Source: Mycobacterium sp. ITM-2016-00317
GTDB taxonomy: Bacteria; Actinomycetota; Actinomycetes; Mycobacteriales; Mycobacteriaceae
NCBI RefSeq assembly: GCF_002968295.1
Contig: NZ_CP134399.1
Location: 2,790,001 to 2,854,000, forward strand
Direction: 5' to 3'
Length of the DNA stretch: 64,000 bases
The position numbers and the translations under genes are program-made. Positions 38,757-55,835 of the stretch are shown piece by piece; within the stretch, counting starts at the first letter, position 1, and each line of letters opens with the position of its first letter. Below the pieces are notes generated by a model that was not told the DNA's origin, ran no database searches, and was given only the letters and a program-made list of their open reading frames with translations.

Positions 38757-41238
38757 TGCGCCTTCCGTACAGCTGGCTGCGCGAGGTCGTGCAGGCGGGC
38801 GCTCCGGGCTGGGACGTCTCCGCCGAGGACCTGGAGCAGACACTGATCCGCATCGGCCACGAGGTCGAGGAGATCATCCCCGTCGGGCCGGTGACCGGTC
38901 CGCTGACGATCGGCCGGGTCGCCGAGATCGAGGAACTCACCGAGTTCAAGAAGCCGATCCGCGCGTGCAAGGTTGACGTGGGAGAGTCGGAGCCGCGTGA
39001 CATCGTCTGCGGGGCAACGAACTTCGCGGTCGGGGCGCTGGTCGTGGTAGCGCTTCCCGGCACTGTGCTGCCTGGCGACTTCACCATCGCCACCCGCAAG
39101 ACCTACGGGCGCACCTCCGACGGCATGATCTGCTCGGTCTCCGAACTCAACCTCGGAACCGACCGTTCCGGCATCCTGGTGCTGCCGCCGGGCACCGCCG
39201 AGCCGGGCACCCCGGCGGCCGACATCCTCGGCCTCGACGACGTGGTCTTCCATCTGGCGGTCACCCCGGACCGGGGTTACTGCCTGTCGGTGCGCGGGAT
39301 GGCCCGCGAGATCGCCAATGCCTACGACCTCGAGTTCGTCGACCCCGCTGACGTCGCGCCGCTGCCCGTCGAGGGTGAGGCGCTGCCGGTGACCATCGAG
39401 CCCGGCACCGGGGTGCAACGGTTCGGTCTGCGCCCGGTCACCGGGATCGATCCGAAAGCGGTGTCCCCGTGGTGGGTTCAGCGCAGGTTGCTGCTCAGCG
39501 GCATCCGCGCGATCTCGCCTGCCGTCGACGTCACCAACTACGTCATGCTCGAGCTGGGCCACCCGATGCACGCCCATGACCGCAGCCTGATCACCGGCGG
39601 GTTCCGGGTCCGGTTCGCCGAGCCGGGGGAGAAGGTCGTCACGCTCGACGACGTCGAGCGCACCCTCGATCCGGTCGACGTGCTGATCGTCGACGACGTC
39701 GCCACCGCGGCGATCGGCGGGGTGATGGGCGCCGGCACCACCGAAGTGCGCGAGAACACCACCGACGTGCTGCTGGAGGCCGCCGTCTGGGATCCCGCGG
39801 CGGTGTCCCGCACCCAGCGCCGGCTGCGGCTGCACAGCGAGGCCAGGCGCTACGAGCGGACCGTCGATCCTGCCGTGTCGGTCGCCGCGCTGGACCGTTG
39901 TTCTGCGCTGCTGGCCGAGATCGCAGGCGGCACAGTCGAACCCAAGCTGACCGACTGGCGTGGCGACCCACCCCGCGAAGACTGGTCGCATCCGGCGGTC
40001 AGCATGCCCGTGGATCTGCCCGACCGTACCGCCGGTGTCGAGTACCCGCAGGACGCTGTGCGCAAGCGGCTGACTCAGATCGGTGCCACGGTCGTCGTCG
40101 ACGGAGACACGGTGACGGCGACGCCGCCGAGTTGGCGTCCCGACATCCGGCAGCCCGCCGACCTGGTCGAGGAGGTGATGCGCCTGGAGGGGCTCGACGC
40201 GATCCCCTCGGTGCTGCCCGCCGCCCCGGCCGCCGCGGCCTGACCGCCTCACAGAAGCGTCGGCGTGCAGTAGGAAAGTCGATGGCGCTCAACGGTTTCG
40301 TCGAGATCCTGCCCACCCCGTTCCTTCCGGCGGCGATCTTCGACCAGTGGGGACTGGCTGACGACGATGCCCGCCGCAACACCACCCAGGTGCTCAACCC
40401 GCTCGAATCCGACCGCCCGAACCTGGCCACCACGCTGTTGCCAGGACTGCTCGAAGCGTTGAGCCGCAACGTGTCCCGTGGAGCGGCCGACGTCGCGCTG
40501 TTCGCGATCGCGCAGGTGGTGGAGCCGACGCCCGACACCCGAGCCATCGAGCGCATCCCCAACGACCGGCGACCCACCGACGAGGAGATCGCGACGCTGG
40601 ACGCGTCGCTGCCCCGGCAGCCGCAGCACGTCGGCGCGGTGCTGGCGGGCCTGCGGGAACCTGCCGGGCCGTGGGGCCGGGGCCGTCCCGTCGAGGCCGC
40701 GGACGCATTCGAGGCCGTGCGGGTCATCGGCCGCGCAGTCGACGTCGAATTCACCTTCCGGGCCGCGCAGTACCTGCCGTGGCATCCGGGCCGGTGCGCG
40801 GAGATCCTGGTCGGCGACGTGGTCGTCGGTCACGCCGGGCAACTGCACCCCGCGGTGGTCGAACGTTCCGGTCTGCCCAAGGGCACCTGCGCGGTGGAGA
40901 TCGACCTCGACGCGGTGCCGCTGGTCGAGCGGCTGCCTGCGCCCGCGGTGTCGCCGTTCCCGGCTGTGCTGCAGGACGTCGCACTGATCGTGGACGAGGA
41001 TGTCGCGGCGCAGAGCGTCGTCGACGCGGTCCGCGAGGGTGCAGGCGCACTCCTCGAGGATGTCCGGATCTTCGACGTCTACACCGGCCCGCAGATCGGT
41101 GAGGGCCGCAAGTCGCTGGCCCTGGCGCTACGGTTCCGCGCGCCGGATCGCACGTTGACCGAGGACGAGGCCAGCGCCGCGCGTGAGTCCGCGGTGGCGG
41201 CCGCAGCGGCCAGTGTGGGCGCAGTTCAACGCCGTTGA
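38756..41238 (+). CDS. pheT: Phenylalanyl-tRNA synthetase beta subunit, one-base frameshift
   Basis: The editing and tRNA-binding partner of PheS. The first frame gives 495 residues: an N-terminal OB domain ([19 protein letters not shown]), the B3/B4 editing domain ([22 protein letters not shown]) and B5 ([28 protein letters not shown]). It then ends early at AAPAAAA. The family sequence resumes in the next frame with [19 protein letters not shown], the synthetase-like core ([20 protein letters not shown]) and the anticodon-binding FDX-ACB domain ([14 protein letters not shown]). The 2483-base span plus one base gives 827 residues, normal for mycobacteria. The missing base lies near 40226-40238. 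Confidence 0.95.
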
Positions 41239-41240
41239 TC

Positions 41241-44200
41241 TCAGTCGGCAGGTGGGTCGAACCCGGCTGCTGCGCATGCCGCCACGTGTTGTCGCTGTAG
41301 CGCGCAGAAAGCCGCTGTGTCGCCGTCGTATTTGGCGACAAGCGCGCGAAGGCGCAGCGTTGCAAGCCTGTTGAAGACGAAGCCGTCGTCCGTGGGGATC
41401 GCGGCGAGGCGTTCGATGGCAGCCAGCGCCGCGTCGCGATCGAGGGAAGTGCCACGACGGATCAGAGCCTCGGCGAGCACCGTCGTGGCGACTCCCAAGG
41501 ACAGCATCTCGCCACTGTCCGTCATCGCCGCGATCGCGGTGCGGGCGAGGTCGATCGCGCCGTCGAGGTCGCCGACCCGCGCCCGATGACGGGCCAGCGT
41601 CGGATTCACCAGACTGGCGGCGTTCATCGTGAATCTGCGCCTCGTTGCGAAGTCTTCGGCCAACCGGAGCAGCTCGATTCCTTGCTGTCCAGGGTCGCCG
41701 GCGTGGATGAGCGCGATGCCACGGACGATGCGGGCCAGCGTGAGGGTGTATCCGTCGCCTGCCTGCTGGGCCATCTCAAGTGCTTCGGCGGTCTCCCGGA
41801 GAGCTGTGGCGTCGACCCGGCGGGCACCGACCGGTACCGCGAGGATGTACTTGTAGACCACCGAGATGATGTGGTTCATCGGGTCCAGGCCCCTGGCCAT
41901 CAGGATCGCGGTGTCGCCGTCGGATCGCCACCCGTGCATCCCCAAACACAGCCGGTACAGCCCACGCATCCTGATCGCGGCAACGGTGGGGAGGCTGAAC
42001 AGGACGTCGCTTCGTGCCGCGGGCTCGGTAGCGATCGCGGAAGCGCGTTCGGCGAGGTGCAGCGCTTCGCGAAGCTCTCCGACCTCTGACTTCGCGTACC
42101 CCAACGCCAACAGGAGAGCCGGTGTCAACGCCGGATCGTCGATCGATCCGAGCAGGGATGTCAGTTCCACGATCAGCGGAATGGCCTCGTGGTGCCGATG
42201 TTGGCCGGCGAGGGCCAGAATCATCCCGGCAGTCCCGATGGCGAGGGATCGGTCGTCACCCGACGCCTTGCACAGGATCCGCAACTCGTTGAAGCCCGTT
42301 CCGTCGAGATCGCCGCCTGTCTTCCAGACTTCGGCACAGAGCTTTGTCAGCGCGGTGATCAACCGCGACACCCGTTCCGGGTCGGCCTCGGGCAGATCGG
42401 CTGCCGCACGGCGGGCGCGTTGCCAACTCGCTCGCGCGGCCGAGCGGTCCCTACTGTTGAGCCACGCACCAGCGCGCATATGCCAGTCGAATGCCTGTCG
42501 AAGATCACCGGCGGTGTGGAGATGGGCCGCGATCAGCGCGGCATTCGGGTGGGCCTTCGCCGGGTCCTCACCGGCCAGCTTCGCCGCAGCCCGTCGATGT
42601 AGTTCAGTCCTCGTTGCCCTCAACTGCGATTCATAGGCCACAGTCCGCACGACGGGGTGACAGAAGGCGAAGCCTGCCGCCGGAACCCCGGCCGCAGGCT
42701 CCACGAATTCTGCATCACAGAGCTCGGTGAGCGAGGGCGCCACCGGCACGCTTTCGTCCACCAGCGCCTCCAGAAGGCCTGTATCGAAATGCATCCCGAT
42801 CACGGCACCGGCGTAGAGCACCGATTTCGCCGCGGACCCGAGGCGGTCTATACGGGCGGCAACCGTGGCCTGCAGGGTGGGCGGCACCGGAATATCGGCA
42901 AGCGGGCGGGCACATCGGTATCGACCCCGCGTGCCCCGCAGGGCACCGCGCTCGGCCAGGTCTCTCACGATCTCCGTCACGAAAAAAGGGTTACCGGAGG
43001 AGTTCTCGACGATCTGGTGCGTCAGCGCACGTAGCGACGGATCGGTGCCGAGCAGCTCCGACAACAGGGCTGTGGTGTCCGCTTCCGCCAGAGGTGGCAG
43101 GACGATCGACATCGCGCCGCGCAGATCGGCGAGCGCACCCGAGTATTCCGGTCGGTGCGTGATCAGCAGTAGTGAGGCAGCAGTGCCCGGTGCGTCGGCC
43201 ATACCGGCGAACAGGGATTCACTTGCGGCGTCGATCCAGTGCGCATCCTCGATCACATAGAGAGTCGGCGTGGCTCGGTCGAGGAGGCATCGTCGCACCA
43301 GTGCAGCTACCCGTCGCTGGCGCGCTTCCGGACTGATGTCGGACAGCACCGACGTTGCGTCGGCGATCCCCAGCAGATCGTCGAGTAACAACAGGTCGTT
43401 TTCGTCGGCGCCGGCCAGTGCCTTGCGCACCTGGCGCCGTGCCGTTGCGTTGTCGCGGCCGGTGACGGTGAACACCGACCGCAGCAGGTTGGCGACGGCC
43501 CCGCCGGAGATACGCCGGGTATGTGACTCGCAATGCGTCGTGTGTACCTCGACGGAACGGGCGACAGCCATGCGGGTCACCTCGCGGCGGACGCGGGTCT
43601 TGCCGATTCCCGCGGGACCCGCGACACGGACTGCACCACCTTCACCGGCCACCGCACGGTCCAGAAGCGCCCCGATGGATGCGAGCACCTCGGCGCGCCC
43701 GACAAGCGCTGGTTCCCCGTGTGTCCGGGGTGTCAATGGATTGTCGAGAACGGCCAACAGGCGGCGTACCGGAACGGCGTGGGGCTGCCCCTTCACCGGC
43801 ACCGCCTGCGACGGCCCCAGAACTGCGGCGTGCTCCACCTGTGCGGCGGTGCTCTCACTGAGCATGACGCCGTCGGGCGGGGCGACGGACTCCATGCGCT
43901 GCGCCAGACCGACGTGCTCGCCAATCGTGGTGTATCCGAGCGCTCGCGTGCCGATCTCGCCGGCGATGACCTTCCCCGAATTCAGTCCCACCCGCAGATG
44001 CAGCGCGACACCGTCGCGTGCCTGAACCCCGACTGCAACCTCGCGCGCCTGCTCGCATACTCCGAGTGCGGCCCGGCACGCCAGCAGCGCATGATTCTCC
44101 AGTGCGAACGGAGCGCCGAAAACCGCCATCAGGCCGTCGCCGGTGAACTGGCTGACGACGCCTCCATGGAGTTCGACGACATCGGTCGCGCGGTCCACGA

Positions 44201-44399
44201 GTTCGGCCATGATCTCGCTGAGACGCTCGGGTCCGACGGTTCGCGCGATGTCCATCGATCTCACGACATCGGCGAACATGACCGTTACCTGCTTGTACTC
44301 GCCGCCGAGCGCACGGGGAGCGCGCGCGCCGCAGCGGTCACAGAAGCGGGCCCCGGAGCGTAGCTCCAAGCCACACGCTCGACAGGAATGTGGTTCCAT
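41241..44399 (-). CDS. Cyclase-homology / AAA-ATPase / TPR-like regulator
   Basis: A large multidomain protein (1052 residues from ATG 44399; TTG 44459 would add 20). In order: a zinc ribbon (CRACGLELRSGARFCDRCG); a class III cyclase domain (VTVMFADVVRSMDIA, FTGDGLMAVFGAP, YTTIGEHVGLAQRME); an AAA/NB-ARC-like ATPase (VGRAEVLASIG, Walker A AGPAGIGKTRVRRE, Walker B-like TLYVIEDAHWID); and about 550 residues of TPR-like helical repeats, with no LuxR DNA-binding end. In the cyclase domain the adenine Lys is Gln and the transition-state Asn is Gly, so cAMP synthesis is doubtful. It is convergent with pheT and divergent from argC; M. tuberculosis has a PE_PGRS gene here. Confidence 0.85.
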   Translation of the reverse strand: MEPHSCRACGLELRSGARFCDRCGARAPRALGGEYKQVTVMFADVVRSMDIARTVGPERLSEIMAELVDRATDVVELHGGVVSQFTGDGLMAVFGAPFALENHALLACRAALGVCEQAREVAVGVQARDGVALHLRVGLNSGKVIAGEIGTRALGYTTIGEHVGLAQRMESVAPPDGVMLSESTAAQVEHAAVLGPSQAVPVKGQPHAVPVRRLLAVLDNPLTPRTHGEPALVGRAEVLASIGALLDRAVAGEGGAVRVAGPAGIGKTRVRREVTRMAVARSVEVHTTHCESHTRRISGGAVANLLRSVFTVTGRDNATARRQVRKALAGADENDLLLLDDLLGIADATSVLSDISPEARQRRVAALVRRCLLDRATPTLYVIEDAHWIDAASESLFAGMADAPGTAASLLLITHRPEYSGALADLRGAMSIVLPPLAEADTTALLSELLGTDPSLRALTHQIVENSSGNPFFVTEIVRDLAERGALRGTRGRYRCARPLADIPVPPTLQATVAARIDRLGSAAKSVLYAGAVIGMHFDTGLLEALVDESVPVAPSLTELCDAEFVEPAAGVPAAGFAFCHPVVRTVAYESQLRATRTELHRRAAAKLAGEDPAKAHPNAALIAAHLHTAGDLRQAFDWHMRAGAWLNSRDRSAARASWQRARRAAADLPEADPERVSRLITALTKLCAEVWKTGGDLDGTGFNELRILCKASGDDRSLAIGTAGMILALAGQHRHHEAIPLIVELTSLLGSIDDPALTPALLLALGYAKSEVGELREALHLAERASAIATEPAARSDVLFSLPTVAAIRMRGLYRLCLGMHGWRSDGDTAILMARGLDPMNHIISVVYKYILAVPVGARRVDATALRETAEALEMAQQAGDGYTLTLARIVRGIALIHAGDPGQQGIELLRLAEDFATRRRFTMNAASLVNPTLARHRARVGDLDGAIDLARTAIAAMTDSGEMLSLGVATTVLAEALIRRGTSLDRDAALAAIERLAAIPTDDGFVFNRLATLRLRALVAKYDGDTAAFCALQRQHVAACAAAGFDPPAD

Positions 44400-44484
44400 C
44401 GGAACCCCCGCGAAGTGTCGAAACAGGTCGAAAACAGCGTATGCGGCGACTGCCGGCAATCCGCCCGAGGCCCGTGCCTAATGA

Positions 44485-50221
<5,737 letters not shown>

Positions 50222-50248
50222 AGTAGTTCAACAAGAAGGAGTTTCGTT

Positions 50249-52892
<2,644 letters not shown>

Positions 52893-52900
52893 CCGGGCGT

Positions 52901-52906
52901 TAGCAT
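52901..52906 (+). promoter_or_regulatory. -10 element of the membrane cassette
   Basis: TAGCAT ends 8 bases before ATG 52915 with no ribosome binding site between, again a leaderless layout. It implies that the cassette can be transcribed apart from the arginine operon, whose last stop is 22 bases upstream of this ATG. Confidence 0.5.
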
Positions 52907-52914
52907 CCATCGGC

Positions 52915-53505
52915 ATGGACACCCGTGCCGTGCGCCGGTGGCTGGCCTCGCGGAAGGTGAGCCAGTGGTGGAGAGCCGCACTGGTGGTGATCCTGGGCGT
53001 CGCGGCGCTGTTCGGCGGGCTCGACCCCGTCGACACCAAGGCCACACCGTTCACGCCGGGGGAGGAGTTCAGCGACGGCCAGTTCACCGTGACCGTCGAC
53101 CGGGCCCGCCTCGTCGACGAGATCCGAGGCGGGGGACGGGTCGTCGGTACGGCCAAGCCGGGCCGCCGGTATCTCGGGGTGGTCGCGACCCTGCGCAACG
53201 ATGCGACCGTGCCGGGCCGGTTGCGCAACGAGCTCGACGTCCGCGACGTGCCGGGCAAGGAGTTCCATGGCGTGTTCCGCTTCCGGGACGGTTCGCCGAT
53301 CCAGAACCTGGGGCCCGGGCTGACCGAGCAGCTGGTCTTCGCCTGGCTCGTCCCCGACGATGTGCTGGGTGCCGGAGACACGGTGACGATCCGGATCTGG
53401 AAGAAACACCGTCGCCAGCTGATGGTCACCTACGGCGGGGAGGAGTGGCTCGACAGCCTGACCGACTACGGCGTCACCGAACTCCCGGTGGGAACGCCGT
53501 CGTGA
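52915..53505 (+). CDS. Membrane cassette protein 1, single-pass, external domain
   Basis: I do not recognise a named family. The 196-residue protein has a short basic cytoplasmic end, one membrane helix at about 20-38 (WWRAALVVILGVAALFGG) and an external domain of about 155 residues rich in beta-strands (FTVTVDRARLVDE, RYLGVVATLRNDATVPGRL, DTVTIRIWKKHR). The strand pattern is reminiscent of Ig-like DUF4352 domains. It overlaps the next gene by 4 bases (GTGA); the two following proteins have the same architecture and similar length. Co-function of the three is inferred from architecture and coupling. Confidence 0.72.
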   Translation: MDTRAVRRWLASRKVSQWWRAALVVILGVAALFGGLDPVDTKATPFTPGEEFSDGQFTVTVDRARLVDEIRGGGRVVGTAKPGRRYLGVVATLRNDATVPGRLRNELDVRDVPGKEFHGVFRFRDGSPIQNLGPGLTEQLVFAWLVPDDVLGAGDTVTIRIWKKHRRQLMVTYGGEEWLDSLTDYGVTELPVGTPS

Positions 53506-54071
53506 CGTATCGCAGCGCGAACCTCGGGACGGTGTGGTCGGCGATCGCCGTCGTCGCCACCGTCTCGGCCGCCGCGGTGATCTGGCACCACCTCCCGGCG
53601 CCCACCGATCTGTACGGCCCCTTCGACGTCCGCGGCGCGGCGGGCGACCGTGTCCAGGGCCGCGCAGTCGCCGCCACGGTGACCTCGGTACGTGTTGCGC
53701 CGCAGGTCAACTCGGTCACGGCGGCCGGCGACTGGGTTGTCGTCGACACCACCGTGGAGGCGACGCGCACCACCGAGCTTCCCCGAGCAGATCTGATCGT
53801 CGGCCCGAACCGATACCTGCCGTCGGACCGGTTCTTCGGAAAAAGCCTGATGGCAAAGATCTCCCCGGGTATCACCCAGCGCGGCAGCTGGGTGTTCGAC
53901 GTCGCCTCGGAACTCGTCGCGCCGGACGCCACCGAACCCATCACCCTGCGGGTATGGGTGGGCAGCGACATCCTGGATTCCCGTCTGGTCATCGATGTTC
54001 CCGCAGGCGACCCGCGCATCGCCAGGGCAGGCGATGTGGAACTCACCCCTCCGGAACTGAGTGCAGAATGA
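53502..54071 (+). CDS. Membrane cassette protein 2, single-pass, external domain
   Basis: A 189-residue protein with a membrane helix at about 9-27 (TVWSAIAVVATVSAAAVIW) and an external strand-rich domain: GRAVAATVTSVRVAPQV, DWVVVDTTVEATRTTEL, ITQRGSWVFDVASEL, ITLRVWVGSDILDSRLVIDV. The layout parallels its neighbours (early strand pair, a loop on ligand or partner contact, then a late strand pair). No catalytic motif or Cys is visible. GTG 53502 overlaps the previous stop and its own stop overlaps the next ATG, so production is coupled. Function unknown. Confidence 0.72.
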   Translation: MTYRSANLGTVWSAIAVVATVSAAAVIWHHLPAPTDLYGPFDVRGAAGDRVQGRAVAATVTSVRVAPQVNSVTAAGDWVVVDTTVEATRTTELPRADLIVGPNRYLPSDRFFGKSLMAKISPGITQRGSWVFDVASELVAPDATEPITLRVWVGSDILDSRLVIDVPAGDPRIARAGDVELTPPELSAE

Positions 54072-54571
54072 GCCGCATGGCGGCGCTGTGGCAGCGCAAT
54101 CTCACCGGCGCCGTCGTGGTCGCCTGTGCGGTAAGCGCTTTCGTCGCGCTCGATTTCGGCCCGCCGTGGGCGGCCTACCGGAACACGGTGACGCCCGAGT
54201 TGGTCGTTCCCGACGGTCGCAGCGGTACCGCGGACGGCCAGACCTGGAGGGTGGACTCCATCCGGTACCTCAATCGCCCCCCGCTGAGCTTCGGTCCGCA
54301 GCTTCCGGAGGGCACGGTGCTCACCGTGATCGTCGTCGACTGGACCGGGACTGCGCGCCCGGGCTACTGCAAAGGCGTCCTCACGGACGGGCAGCGTCGG
54401 TGGGAGGCCGAAGGAGTCGGCGGGTTCAGCCCGATCCCACCGGAGGGGATCAAACCGCTGTGCGACAAGCCGGGCCGGATCCAGTTCGGCTTCGTGCTGC
54501 CGTCGGATGTGGTGCCCACCGCGCTGGATGTCACCCACGACGGCCAGATCACGGCGCGGATGCTGTTGTAG
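54068..54571 (+). CDS. Membrane cassette protein 3, single-pass, external domain
   Basis: A 167-residue protein, the shortest of the three. Membrane helix at about 11-30 (LTGAVVVACAVSAFVALDFG), then an external domain with WRVDSIRYLNRPP, TVLTVIVVDWTGTARPGYC and IQFGFVLPSDVVPTALDV. Unlike the others it has a possible disulfide (GYCKG and KPLCDKP). Its last 23 bases overlap the end of the convergent polytopic gene. Function unknown; grouping rests on gene coupling and shared layout. Confidence 0.72.
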   Translation: MSRMAALWQRNLTGAVVVACAVSAFVALDFGPPWAAYRNTVTPELVVPDGRSGTADGQTWRVDSIRYLNRPPLSFGPQLPEGTVLTVIVVDWTGTARPGYCKGVLTDGQRRWEAEGVGGFSPIPPEGIKPLCDKPGRIQFGFVLPSDVVPTALDVTHDGQITARMLL

Positions 54572-55835
54572 CGTCCTTCGGGCGGACGTGCTCCAGGCAG
54601 TACGCGACCGTGGAGGCGATCAAGCAGATCCGCAGCGGCTCGATGATCAGGTGCGAGACGAACACAAGCGCCGGTTGCGCCCAGTCCCAGAACGCCATCG
54701 GATGCGGGCCGACAGCCCAGGCCACGCTGCGGAACAGGTACCCGGCCCGCACCTCCGGCCGGTAGAAACTGCCTGCCATGTCCAGCCACGCCAAGCCGAC
54801 GTAGCCCAGCACATACAGCGACAACGCCAGCACACCGCCGTGCAGGATGAGCCGCGCCGAGTCGGCGATGGGCCGGTAATTGCCCAGCCGCGACAGCGCC
54901 CAGTCGCGTGCCTCGTCGCGGCGGACATCGGACAGGCGCGACCACCGGGTCCGCACCTGCTGCTCCCGGGCGGCCGCCACTTCGAACACCCGGTCGGCTC
55001 GTCGGCCGGCGACCCGGCGCGCAGCGCCCCGCCAGTCCTCGGGCATGGTGACGCCGTAGATGATCGCGCCGACCGCCAGCCACAGCAGCGGTATCGTCGC
55101 GCCGCCGAACACCGTGCCCACAGCCCAGGCCACGGTGTCCCAGACCAGCTCCAGAGGGCGCAGATGGGAGAACAGCTCGGCGCGGGTTTCGGTGAACCAC
55201 ACGACGATCCGCCGTTCCGCCAGCCAGCCGGCGGGATTGATGAAGAAGGTGAGGTCCTTGCTGGCAGCGAAACTCACACCGAGAAACACCCACAGGGCGT
55301 CCACGTAGACCCGGACCGTGATCATCCAGCCGGGCAGGTTGTCCTTGAAACGGCTGAGTACATACCGCAGCACGAGCGCGGCGAAGATCAGTACCCAGGT
55401 GAGCGTGCTGACCGGCAGGGTTTCCGGGTGCAGCTCGGTGACTCCCGGAGTCACCACGGCATCGTCGATCCGATAGTCGAGCGCACGCGCCTGGAATGCG
55501 ATCCAGTCCTCGGCGAACAGCTTCCACGCCAGGTAGATCGCGAAGAACGGCACGATGACCGTCGAGAACACGTCGATGCCGCGCGCCGACCGCCGCGGTA
55601 GCGCCGCCAGTGCCGGGATCGCAGGCCGCAGCACGAAGAACATCGCGACGTAGGAGCCCAGTCGGGCCAGCCCGGCCAGCGGCATGATGAGCGAGGCCCA
55701 GACGTCGTTGTCGTGGCCGGCCCACGCCGCCAGCTCGATGGCGCCGCGCCGCCCGAGCATCCCCAGCAGATAGCACGCCGCCAACTGCGGCCAGTAGCGC
55801 AAACAAAGCACCGATGGCCGCAGCAGTGACGTCAT
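54549..55835 (-). CDS. Membrane cassette protein 4, polytopic, unknown function
   Basis: A 428-residue protein with about eight hydrophobic segments (for example LIMPLAGLARLGSYVAMFFVL, STVIVPFFAIYLAWKLF, WVLIFAALVLRYVL, IPLLWLAVGAIIYGV, LHGGVLALSLYVLGYVGLAWL). A charged cytoplasmic-type region at about 275-335 contains EDWRGAARRVAGRRADRVFE. I recognise no transporter or enzyme motif. It converges on the three single-pass genes and its 3' end overlaps the last of them, so the four genes are physically locked together. The ABC-F gene ends immediately upstream on the same strand with no gap, so these two are probably co-transcribed. Confidence 0.75.
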   Translation of the reverse strand: MTSLLRPSVLCLRYWPQLAACYLLGMLGRRGAIELAAWAGHDNDVWASLIMPLAGLARLGSYVAMFFVLRPAIPALAALPRRSARGIDVFSTVIVPFFAIYLAWKLFAEDWIAFQARALDYRIDDAVVTPGVTELHPETLPVSTLTWVLIFAALVLRYVLSRFKDNLPGWMITVRVYVDALWVFLGVSFAASKDLTFFINPAGWLAERRIVVWFTETRAELFSHLRPLELVWDTVAWAVGTVFGGATIPLLWLAVGAIIYGVTMPEDWRGAARRVAGRRADRVFEVAAAREQQVRTRWSRLSDVRRDEARDWALSRLGNYRPIADSARLILHGGVLALSLYVLGYVGLAWLDMAGSFYRPEVRAGYLFRSVAWAVGPHPMAFWDWAQPALVFVSHLIIEPLRICLIASTVAYCLEHVRPKDATTASAP

